Of a stretch of 5,705 nucleotides of DNA, positions 1-5,705 are shown piece after piece. Position 1 is the stretch's first letter. Each line of letters opens with the position of its first letter. Source of the stretch: an uncultured bacterium (GTDB taxonomy: Bacteria > Cyanobacteriota > Vampirovibrionia > Gastranaerophilales > Gastranaerophilaceae); assembly GCA_948888345.1 (NCBI GenBank), contig CAQTPN010000113.1, forward strand, positions 1-5,705, read 5' to 3'. The translations under genes and the position numbers were made by a program. The notes under the pieces are model-generated. The model did not search any database, was not told the DNA's origin, and was given only the letters and a program-made list of their open reading frames with translations.

Positions 1-52
1 TTAGGATCTGGCGCAGCAATGCATGGGGGTTCGATTCCCTTCGCGCCCACCA
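1..52 (+). tRNA. tRNA-Leu (anticodon UAG), 5' part cut off by the window edge
   Basis: The window opens at tRNA position 33 (U33), so the acceptor 5' strand, the D arm and the 5' half of the anticodon stem are missing. What is seen: anticodon TAG at 2-4, then G37 and A38, and the anticodon-stem 3' strand TCTGG at 7-11. A 13-nt variable arm (12-24) folds as GCA/TGC around a GCAA loop, which marks a class II tRNA. The T arm is GGGGG (25-29), loop TTCGATT (30-36) and CCCTT (37-41). The acceptor 3' strand CGCGCCC (42-48), discriminator A49 and an encoded CCA (50-52) follow. UAG with A73 and a short long-arm identifies leucine, reading CUN codons (mainly CUA). Ser and Tyr are excluded by the anticodon. 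Confidence 0.93.
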
Positions 53-55
53 CTT

Positions 56-83
56 AAAGAAGGCAAATGAAGCCTTCTTTTTT
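56..83 (+). terminator. Rho-independent terminator after tRNA-Leu
   Basis: A perfect 9-bp stem, AAAGAAGGC (56-64) with GCCTTCTTT (72-80), encloses a 7-nt loop (65-71). The T run continues through 83. It starts 4 nt after the tRNA CCA end, as expected for the end of a tRNA transcript. Read on the - strand, the same stem ends in TTCTTT followed by AAG, so it could weakly stop transcription arriving from the convergent antiporter gene, but the U tract is poor in that direction. Confidence 0.85.
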
Positions 84-140
84 AATGCATTCAAAATTTC
101 ACCCTCAGGTGTTCTCCTATAAATATTACCTTTTATTTAG

Positions 141-1475
141 CTATAATGCTGCAATCAGTGCGGCAATTATGAGGGCGGTGTTAAAATGTATAAATGTCGG
201 AATGCATGTATCTTTTATATGATTATGCTGACCATCCGCATTTAAACCGGCTGTAGGGCCTAATGTTGTATCTGAAGCGGGTGAGCCTGCATCCCCGAGT
301 GCAGATGCCGCACAAAGAAGAATAACACTTTGAGGAGTTGAAAAACCAAGTTTCAAACATAAAGGCATAAATAAAACCGCTAAAATCGGGATAGTCCCAA
401 AAGATGAACCTATGCCGATTGTTATAATTAAGCCTATAAAGAGCATTGCAGCCGCCGCAAGCAGTTTAGAGTTTTGAACAAACGGCAGTATTGAATTTAT
501 AAGTCCTTCAATTCCGCCGGTTTCTTTTAAAACAAGAGCGTATCCGGCGCAAACAAGCATAACAAAAGCGATATAGCCCATCAGCCCGACACCTTCATTG
601 ATTAGAAAATCCATATTTTTATGTGAAACAGCACGAAAACCGAATATTATAATAAGCCCGCATAATGCCCCGAGTGGCAGGGAACCGCTTAAAAGCTGAA
701 CAATAAGGGTTATCACAGCCCCTGCAAGAGTTATAAAATGTTCTTTTTTAAATTTTAAATCTTTGGAATTATCAGCCCCGCCGCAATTTTCAATCTGTGC
801 AAAGCCGCTTCCTGAGCAAGTTTCAACGGTTGAATACTCCCTTTTGTTTCTATAAGTTATAAAAATGGCAGCTAAAAGTGCTATAAACATAGCAAATCCT
901 AAAACCCAGCTGGATTTCCAAACGTCCTGCTTTAAAACCTCCATCCCGTTATTTGTCATATTGTCTGCAATAAGCCCCTGAAATATCAGCCCAAATCCGG
1001 CAGGGATGGCAATATAAGGTGCTTTCAGGCCGAAAGCAAGCGAACAGGCAATTATTCTTCTGTCAAGTTTTAATTTATTCATTAAAGGTAATAAGGGCGG
1101 AATTAAAATCGGGATAAAAGCTATGTGAACAGGGATTAAGTTTTGTGACATCATTGAAATTAAAACAAGAATTCCAATCAAAAGATATTTATTATCTTTA
1201 ATAAAACAGGATATTTTAACGGCAATTATTTTGGCTAAGCCGGTATGTGTCATTGCCGCAGCCAGTGTTCCAAGAAGAATATAGCTCAATGCTGTTTCGG
1301 AATTTTGCCCCATACCTGAAATAAATAAATCCATTATCTTATCCATGGGCATTTTAGAAATCAACCCTGCAATTATTGAGCTTATCATTAAGGAAAATAA
1401 AACATTAACCTTAAAAATGCACAACAGGCACAGAATAATCACAGATATTAAAACAGGGTTAAATAATAATTCCAT
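141..1475 (-). CDS. Na+/H+ antiporter-family membrane transporter (YuiF/HI0325-like, NhaC superfamily)
   Basis: This is a 444-residue polytopic inner-membrane protein of full length for its family. Hydrophobic segments fill residues 6-40, 60-90, 97-130, 140-170 and 190-207. A hydrophilic loop (about 208-246) follows, then a second hydrophobic half (247-280, 295-315, 337-375, 381-393, 430-444), the two-halves layout usual in this superfamily. Family signatures are GIGSSFGT (354-361) and the C-terminal block from GDAGSPASD (394-402) through LGPTAGLNADGQHNH (405-419) to DTCIPTF (422-428), which I recognise as the YuiF/HI0325 group. Family members are annotated as Na+/H+ antiporters or putative amino-acid transporters, so ion or solute exchange is known only at superfamily level and the substrate here is open. 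The ATG at 1475 fits the family N-terminus, but there is no close ribosome site: the nearest AGGA-like stretch is about 25 nt upstream. The gene follows the UbiA gene by 57 nt on the same strand and may be read from the same transcript. It converges on the tRNA gene. Confidence 0.88.
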   Translation of the reverse strand: MELLFNPVLISVIILCLLCIFKVNVLFSLMISSIIAGLISKMPMDKIMDLFISGMGQNSETALSYILLGTLAAAMTHTGLAKIIAVKISCFIKDNKYLLIGILVLISMMSQNLIPVHIAFIPILIPPLLPLMNKLKLDRRIIACSLAFGLKAPYIAIPAGFGLIFQGLIADNMTNNGMEVLKQDVWKSSWVLGFAMFIALLAAIFITYRNKREYSTVETCSGSGFAQIENCGGADNSKDLKFKKEHFITLAGAVITLIVQLLSGSLPLGALCGLIIIFGFRAVSHKNMDFLINEGVGLMGYIAFVMLVCAGYALVLKETGGIEGLINSILPFVQNSKLLAAAAMLFIGLIITIGIGSSFGTIPILAVLFMPLCLKLGFSTPQSVILLCAASALGDAGSPASDTTLGPTAGLNADGQHNHIKDTCIPTFIHFNTALIIAALIAAL

Positions 1476-1532
1476 AGTAAAAATACTATCACAAAAAATC
1501 CTTTTTAAGCTAATAGAATTATTGTATAAACC
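1476..1532 (-). other. 57-nt gap between the UbiA and antiporter genes
   Basis: On the - strand this A+T-rich gap carries an AAAAAGG stretch about 25 nt ahead of the antiporter ATG and a GATAGT stretch nearer to it. Neither makes a convincing ribosome site or promoter. No hairpin with a T run is visible, so readthrough from the UbiA gene is plausible. Confidence 0.35.
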
Positions 1533-2405
1533 TTATATCACAAATGATATCATAAGAATTGTGAAGTATATGAGGGCAAGGGCTTTTAAGGTTTTATCCT
1601 TGTAAATAATATCTTTTGGGTCATCGCTTTCCCCTTCAATATTTATCAAAAATAAAAGCCTGAAAATAATTAAAGTAAAAGGAATTGCGGATATATAAAG
1701 GTATTGTGCTCCTGTTTTTTCAATTGTTTGAATATCTGTAACGTATGTAAAATAAAAAGAAATTGATAAAACCGCATTAATTAAAACAAATTGATTTAAT
1801 AAATCGGGCGAAAATCTTCTTATTGATTTTCTGCACTTTGAAGGGTCAACGGAAAGTTTCATCTCAAGTTTTCTTTTTGAAAAGGTAAAAAGCATTGAAA
1901 CAAAAAACGTTAACAAAATAACAAGAGCGGAAGGTGCTGCCATAATTGCAGCGCAGCCTGCTAAAATTCTTAATATGAATCCTAAAGCAATTGAAACGGC
2001 ATCTAAAATTTCAATATACTTAAAATATTTGGTGTAAAAAATATTTAAAATAAAATAAGAAATAATAATAAGTGTGCAAATCGGGTTTATAAAAAATGCA
2101 ATTAAAATACTTGATAAAAGAAGAAATATCATAAAAAACAAAGCTGCTTTTATTGAAATTTCTCCGCTTGCAACGGGTCTTAATCTTTTATTTTTGTGTA
2201 ATTTATCATATTCAATATCGCAAATATCATTTAAAATATAAACGGCAGACGAGATAAGGCAGAATGATAAAAACATTAAAAATTCAGCACCCGCTGCATT
2301 CGGTTCAAGAAATTTTAAAGAAAAAATCAAAGGCACAAAACAAATACCGTTTTTAATATAATGCCCTATTCTCATTAATTTAATTAAAGAATTTATTTTT
2401 ATCAT
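1533..2405 (-). CDS. UbiA-family polyprenyl-phosphate 5-phosphoribosyltransferase (DPPR synthase type)
   Basis: This 290-residue integral membrane protein is predicted to transfer 5-phosphoribose from PRPP to a polyprenyl phosphate, releasing pyrophosphate, as mycobacterial Rv3806c does. The first Asp-rich motif spans residues 59-81: N59 D60, D63 and D67, then K73 R74 and RPVASG (76-81). This KR-x-RP-xA-x-G form is typical of the DPPR-synthase branch rather than quinone or heme prenyltransferases. The second motif region has Y124, K126, K129, D135 and R146. A C-terminal D-P-K-D-I-I-x-x-D-K stretch (262-271) matches the conserved tail of this branch. Membrane segments lie roughly at 15-30, 42-58, 85-120, 130-155, 158-175, 203-222, 236-255 and 272-290. 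Length is normal for the family. The ATG overlaps the upstream GT-C stop codon as ATGA, and only a weak GGGGA stretch precedes it, so translational coupling is likely. Neighbouring context supports lipid-linked pentose synthesis. Another UbiA activity is less likely but not excluded from sequence alone. Confidence 0.87.
   Translation of the reverse strand: MIKINSLIKLMRIGHYIKNGICFVPLIFSLKFLEPNAAGAEFLMFLSFCLISSAVYILNDICDIEYDKLHKNKRLRPVASGEISIKAALFFMIFLLLSSILIAFFINPICTLIIISYFILNIFYTKYFKYIEILDAVSIALGFILRILAGCAAIMAAPSALVILLTFFVSMLFTFSKRKLEMKLSVDPSKCRKSIRRFSPDLLNQFVLINAVLSISFYFTYVTDIQTIEKTGAQYLYISAIPFTLIIFRLLFLINIEGESDDPKDIIYKDKTLKALALIYFTILMISFVI
2402..2405 (-). other. ATGA stop/start overlap coupling the GT-C and UbiA genes
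   Basis: Read on the - strand, bases 2405-2402 are ATGA. The UbiA start codon ATG (2405-2403) shares two bases with the GT-C stop codon TGA (2404-2402). This 4-nt overlap is the classic arrangement for terminating ribosomes to reinitiate. It implies one transcript and linked amounts of the two proteins. Confidence 0.9.
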
Positions 2406-3859
2406 ATTCCCCGCGAAATAACATCAAAATGTACCAGCAAGCTGTTTATAAACATTATACTGACTGAAATAAAAACGAAATATTTTTTATATTTTAAATC
2501 AGAATTTATAAAATACCCTGCATTAATAAAAACAATTAATCCCCATAAATAGGGAATGTATCTGGCCCACCAGCTTTCAGGGTTCAATAAAAGAGGTAAA
2601 CCGAACATAAAAAATATTAAATAAAAAAGCCTTTTATTTTCCTTTGATTTATACCTTAAAGAGCAAAGCATAATTAAAGAAAGCAGGAAAATTCCGCTAA
2701 AAAATACGCCAAATCCTGAAATTCTGACATCAGGAGCATAAAAATGCCCTATTTCTCCCTTATGAATAGTGAACGGTATCTTTAAAACGGGTTCTCTGTC
2801 ATCTTTTTGTATTATATTGTCGGCCTTTGAAAAGGTTGATATAAAAAATTTATAAAATACACTTCTATTCTCAAAACTTTTCGGACGGCTTGCAGACATT
2901 ATATCAATTTTCTCTTTTCCGATAAGAGGATAGAGCGGATTATTATGCTGTTTGATATTTGTAAAATACGGGTTAATCCCGGATATTAAAAATAAAATTA
3001 TTACAGTAAAAATGCCTGCAGAAAATGATTTCAATTTCTTAATATTTTTAATAAAAAACGGTGCGGAAAAAATCAGGCAAAGAAAACATAAAACCCCGCC
3101 AAGCTTAATATTTGCAAGTATTGTGCTGCTCATAACAAAAATTAAAAGAGGAAGCTTTTTATCTTCTTTATCTGTATAAAAATCTATAACGGAAAGTGCA
3201 CCCATTAAAAAATAAAGGTAAACAAGGCAATCATTATAATAGGTTGATATCTGGCATAAAACAACCGGATTATATACAAGAAGAAATGAAAAAACTCCTG
3301 CAATTTTCTTTTCTTTGAAAAATTCTTTCTTTGAAAGTACATAAAACGAATAGCAAAAAGTAATTAAAATACTGAGATAATTAATTATTTTTCCTGCCTC
3401 AATATTTTGTGTTAAAGAAAAAATATTTCCTGCAAAAATCTCGGAAAATTTAGGATAGCATTCAATCCACATTAACCGTCTTGCATTTACATGAATTACA
3501 TTTTTTGATACTTCAAAAACGTTGTCGAAAATGGGATTATACCCGTTTGCCATCAAAATTGCCGCAGGCTGATGATAGGCAGGCCCATCATAAGATGTAT
3601 CTATAAAATTTATACTAAAAAAATACGCGGCAAAAAATAATAAAATTAAAGCTAAATTGAATAAAAATATATTTTTGTATTTGATTTTCTCAAAATGTAA
3701 TCGGTAATTAAAAATTATAAAACAGGCCAAAATGCCGGCTATTGAATAAAAAGGGCTGATATTTACCCCAAAAATAAAACCTGAAAAAGAAAGGGTAAAT
3801 ATTATAAAAATCCCGCAAAGCAGTGAAAAAGCAACATTGAAAAATATCTTATCCAACAT
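2402..3859 (-). CDS. GT-C-type polytopic membrane glycosyltransferase (putative, lipid-linked sugar donor)
   Basis: This is a 485-residue protein with roughly 10-12 hydrophobic segments (about 4-35, 36-52, 63-84, 155-175, 185-203, 210-226, 236-268, 280-296, 380-400, 408-425, 434-450 and 457-474). After the second or third segment comes a loop with acidic residues D87 and D91 in IDTSYDGPAYHQ (86-97). GT-C transferases carry their catalytic or metal-binding acidic residue in such a first large extracytoplasmic loop. Further family-like marks are N-N-P-L-Y-P (306-311) and NPESWWARYIPYLWG (426-440). A soluble region of about 80 residues (297-378) sits before the last segments. I assign the fold from topology and motifs; the acceptor is unknown. 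Overlap with the phosphoribosyltransferase gene suggests use of a polyprenyl-phosphate pentofuranose donor. The ATG at 3859 has no ribosome site within 15 nt. It could instead be a ligase or flippase-like protein of the same pathway. Confidence 0.65.
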   Translation of the reverse strand: MLDKIFFNVAFSLLCGIFIIFTLSFSGFIFGVNISPFYSIAGILACFIIFNYRLHFEKIKYKNIFLFNLALILLFFAAYFFSINFIDTSYDGPAYHQPAAILMANGYNPIFDNVFEVSKNVIHVNARRLMWIECYPKFSEIFAGNIFSLTQNIEAGKIINYLSILITFCYSFYVLSKKEFFKEKKIAGVFSFLLVYNPVVLCQISTYYNDCLVYLYFLMGALSVIDFYTDKEDKKLPLLIFVMSSTILANIKLGGVLCFLCLIFSAPFFIKNIKKLKSFSAGIFTVIILFLISGINPYFTNIKQHNNPLYPLIGKEKIDIMSASRPKSFENRSVFYKFFISTFSKADNIIQKDDREPVLKIPFTIHKGEIGHFYAPDVRISGFGVFFSGIFLLSLIMLCSLRYKSKENKRLFYLIFFMFGLPLLLNPESWWARYIPYLWGLIVFINAGYFINSDLKYKKYFVFISVSIMFINSLLVHFDVISRGI

Positions 3860-3882
3860 TATTAAAGTATATCAAAAATATA
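3860..3882 (-). promoter_or_regulatory. Possible - strand promoter for the GT-C/UbiA transcript (weak)
   Basis: Two -10-like hexamers are read on the - strand. TATACT (3871-3866) would place the transcript start almost on the ATG. TATATT (3882-3877) has a poor -35 (TTCGGA, 3905-3900) at a 17-nt spacing and would give a leader of about 11 nt. Neither has a good -35. The whole stretch is A+T-rich, so chance matches are likely. Confidence 0.3.
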
Positions 3883-3934
3883 AAAAGATGGTTTTTATCT
3901 CCGAAAAATGTTGTATTTTTAAGTGTTTTCTATA

Positions 3935-3948
3935 TTCAAAGCCTTGAA
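3935..3948. repeat. Short inverted repeat TTCAA-AGCC-TTGAA upstream of the extended -10
   Basis: A perfect 5-bp palindrome with a 4-nt spacer lies just 5' of the + strand extended -10 element, over the -35 zone. The right arm is part of CCTTGAA (3942-3948), which recurs as a direct repeat at 3965-3971 on the other side of the -10, 23 bp away. A regulator-binding site is possible. Short palindromes are also common by chance in such DNA. Confidence 0.3.
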
Positions 3949-3952
3949 ATTT

Positions 3953-3961
3953 TGTTATAAT
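3953..3961 (+). promoter_or_regulatory. Extended -10 promoter for the AMMECR1-like/toroid gene
   Basis: TGTTATAAT combines a TG dinucleotide (3953-3954) with a perfect TATAAT (3956-3961), the extended -10 form for the housekeeping sigma factor, which can work without a good -35. The region 17 nt upstream has only a weak match (TATTCA). The predicted start near 3968 gives a leader of about 35 nt with a ribosome site at its end. Confidence 0.65.
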
Positions 3962-3990
3962 CTTCCTTGAATTGGCAAACAGCTGCTTAT

Positions 3991-3996
3991 AAAGGA
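3991..3996 (+). promoter_or_regulatory. Ribosome binding site setting the start at 4003
   Basis: AAAGGA lies 6 nt before the ATG at 4003-4005, good spacing for a Shine-Dalgarno site. It is the only convincing ribosome site in the window. Confidence 0.75.
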
Positions 3997-4002
3997 TTTG
4001 AA

Positions 4003-5705
4003 ATGGATTTTAGACTTCAAAATGATAAGGAAAGGGAATTTTTTAAACAGGATTTTTCCCAATTAAATAAAATATTTAAAGCCATAAGAAAAACTCTGGT
4101 AAATGGCGGAGAGATTGATATTTCAGGCATTGATTACAAAAATATTATTGATGAAAATAATATGCCGGATGTTATTTATATAACACTTTTTCAGGCAAAA
4201 AATAAACCCTTAAGATACGGAAGCAAACGTGATAATCTGAAAGATGCACTGCAGCGCGCAATAGAGGTGATAAGGGTAAATAAAAGGTTTGAAGAATTTG
4301 ATGTAAAGGATGAAAACGTTTGCAGAATAATGCTTGAATATGTAACAGAAGTTCATCCGGTCAAATATGGGGAGCTGCAAACCAAAACTTTTGATGAAAA
4401 TCGTTTTGAACCGGGAATTACAGGGATAAAATTTACATACAGAAGAAAAAATGTTTACTACATGCCGACAGATGCCATAGTAAAAAGCCACATGACTCTT
4501 GGAAAAGCCCTTGAAACAATTGCTCAGGGTGTTTCTGAATTTGATGAAAAGAAAAACAGATATGAAGCTTTTGAAGAAGTATGTAAAAACGGTCAATGTG
4601 AGCTTGCTTTAATAAAAAGTCATGCATTTGTAACATTTAAAGACGATTTTGTTCCCTTGTACAGGGGAAATATACTATATGAAGAATACAACAGCGATAC
4701 AACCTGGAAAATATTCCAGAATTCTGCAGACTGGCTCATAAAAAATATGACCGATAAAGGAAAATTCCTCTATTACTATGATTGTGCGGATGATTCTTTT
4801 AATGACCATGAACATCCAAACAGGCCCCTGAACAACCTCTATTATAATTGTTTAAGACACTCAGGCGGTGCTATCGTTTTAATCAGGGCATATCAGGCTA
4901 CAGGCAACAAAAAATACATAAAGGCTGCAAAGAAAGCATTGAATTTTACAGCCTCAATTACAAAAACCCATAAAACCAAATTTGGCGATGGGATGTATGT
5001 TTTTTACAATAAAAAATCAAAGCTCGGCGGTGTGGGGATTGCACTTACGGCCCTTATGCAGTATAGAATTGCAACCGGCGATAAAAGCTATGATAAATAT
5101 ATTAAAGGCTATTCAAAACATCTTTTATCAAGGATTTATAACGGAGAATTTTTAGGATACTATATTCATCCGGGGTATCATAACGGTGAACCGCTTGAAT
5201 CAATGACAGATATTGAAAGAAAGGAAACATTTTCCTTCTATTACCCCGGGGAAGCACTTTTGGGGCTTGCACTCGTTGCAAATCATTTCAAATCCGACAG
5301 GAAACTTCAAGAACTTGTAAGACAGGAATCAAGAGCAGCTCTTGATTGGATAATTGATGAGCGTCCAAAATTCTATAAAAGCCTCTTTACCGCTCTGCCG
5401 TCTGATGCCTGGCTTATGCAGGCAATTGAAGAATGGGCATCCGACCCTGATTTTAGAAATGAAAATTATGTAAATTTTGTATTTAATGATGCAAGAGAGA
5501 TGATGAACCGTATGTATAAAAAGGATGACAGCCCTTATATAGATTTTGAGGGCGGTATGTTTTATAACTACGGCGATCATTATTATCCGGACGGTGCAAG
5601 ATGTGAAGGGCTTATTGCCGCCTATTATCTGGCTAAAAAGCTTGAAAGATATGAGATGGCCGATGAAATTTTAGAAGCCTGCAAAAAGGCCGCAAAGTGC
5701 CAGTA
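4003..5705 (+). CDS. Two-domain protein: AMMECR1-like N-terminus plus (alpha/alpha) toroid of sugar-enzyme type; 3' end beyond window
   Basis: The frame runs from ATG 4003 to the window edge with no stop, giving at least 567 residues, and its C-terminus is missing. No signal peptide or membrane segment is seen, so a cytoplasmic protein is expected. Residues about 15-180 resemble the AMMECR1 fold: Y-I-T-L (59-62), KPLRYGS (68-74), an L-x-x-A-x-x-x-A-I helix (79-87), KRFEEF (94-99), an I-M-L-E-Y strand (109-113), then EPGITGIKF (136-144) and YYMPTDA (152-158). The LRGCxG cysteine motif of classical AMMECR1 proteins is absent. From about 235 on, helical repeats recur: W-x-x-F-Q-N-S-A-D-W-L (235-245), L-R-H-S-G-G-A (284-290), GGVGIALTALMQY (342-354), YYPGEALLGLALV (413-425), D-A-W-L-M-Q-A (468-474) and RCEGLIAAYYLA (533-544). 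Such helix pairs with conserved R-H, E and R-x-E-G residues are typical of (alpha/alpha) barrels in glycosidases and sugar epimerases. Exact activity is not recognisable. It is divergent from the GT-C/UbiA pair. Confidence 0.75.
   Translation, partial: MDFRLQNDKEREFFKQDFSQLNKIFKAIRKTLVNGGEIDISGIDYKNIIDENNMPDVIYITLFQAKNKPLRYGSKRDNLKDALQRAIEVIRVNKRFEEFDVKDENVCRIMLEYVTEVHPVKYGELQTKTFDENRFEPGITGIKFTYRRKNVYYMPTDAIVKSHMTLGKALETIAQGVSEFDEKKNRYEAFEEVCKNGQCELALIKSHAFVTFKDDFVPLYRGNILYEEYNSDTTWKIFQNSADWLIKNMTDKGKFLYYYDCADDSFNDHEHPNRPLNNLYYNCLRHSGGAIVLIRAYQATGNKKYIKAAKKALNFTASITKTHKTKFGDGMYVFYNKKSKLGGVGIALTALMQYRIATGDKSYDKYIKGYSKHLLSRIYNGEFLGYYIHPGYHNGEPLESMTDIERKETFSFYYPGEALLGLALVANHFKSDRKLQELVRQESRAALDWIIDERPKFYKSLFTALPSDAWLMQAIEEWASDPDFRNENYVNFVFNDAREMMNRMYKKDDSPYIDFEGGMFYNYGDHYYPDGARCEGLIAAYYLAKKLERYEMADEILEACKKAAKCQ

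Noticed and set aside
2..14. Reading the tRNA as Ala with anticodon GGC at 10-12
   Set aside because: That placement leaves the anticodon stem unpaired, while the leucine reading gives a proper class II variable arm and the typical TTAGGA loop.
1..52. tRNA-Leu 3' end as an integration (att) site of a mobile element
   Set aside because: No integrase, no repeated copy of the tRNA end and no mobile-element gene is seen in the window; the genes beside it look ordinary.
100..111. CACC-CTCA-GGTG hairpin as a terminator for the antiporter gene
   Set aside because: The stem is only 4 bp and on the - strand is followed by AAATTTTG rather than a T run; not convincing.
1345..1605. 86-residue + strand open frame
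   Set aside because: It lies antisense to the antiporter and UbiA gene ends, has no ribosome site and no recognisable features; it is a shadow of the A+T-rich coding strand.
2952..3179. 75-residue + strand open frame
   Set aside because: It is entirely antisense within the GT-C gene, without a ribosome site or motif.
4210..4636. Two - strand open frames of 128 and 67 residues
   Set aside because: Both are antisense to the AMMECR1-like region of the + strand gene, which has continuous frame, good promoter and ribosome site.
5329..5580. 83-residue - strand open frame
   Set aside because: It is antisense within the toroid domain of the + strand gene, with no supporting signals.

Overview
The window is A+T-rich bacterial DNA with compact genes: a 4-nt gene overlap, ATG starts, short intergenic gaps and a tRNA gene with an encoded CCA end. 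Nothing in it fixes the taxon. A low-GC Gram-negative-type or uncultured gut lineage (Gastranaerophilales, for example) would fit, but that is only a guess. No integrase, transposase, CRISPR array or rRNA is visible.

Layout. (1) Bases 1-52 are the 3' part of a tRNA-Leu (anticodon UAG) on the + strand, followed by a hairpin terminator. (2) Bases 141-3859 hold three membrane-protein genes on the - strand. In transcription order these are a GT-C-type polytopic glycosyltransferase candidate (3859 to 2402), a UbiA-family polyprenyl-phosphate phosphoribosyltransferase (2405 to 1533, overlapping the first by ATGA), and, after a 57-nt gap, a YuiF/HI0325-type Na+/H+ antiporter-superfamily transporter (1475 to 141). 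(3) Bases 3860-4002 are a divergent intergenic region with a clear extended -10 promoter for the + strand gene. (4) From 4003 to beyond the window end runs a large soluble protein, at least 567 residues. Its N-terminal part resembles the AMMECR1 fold and its C-terminal part looks like an (alpha/alpha) toroid of the sugar-epimerase/glycosidase type.

How the genes may work together. The UbiA-family enzyme is of the kind that makes 5-phosphoribosyl-1-phosphoryl-polyprenol, the first step to lipid-linked ribofuranose or arabinofuranose. The translationally coupled GT-C protein is a natural candidate to use such a lipid-linked pentose on the outer face of the membrane. Neither the phosphatase nor the DprE1/DprE2 epimerase pair needed for arabinofuranose lies in the window, so the final sugar is unknown. 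The antiporter may be cotranscribed but has no evident role in the pathway. The divergent AMMECR1-like/toroid protein has no known function here. Its C-terminal fold suggests carbohydrate chemistry, and this together with its divergent position is the main hint of a link to the glycosylation pair.
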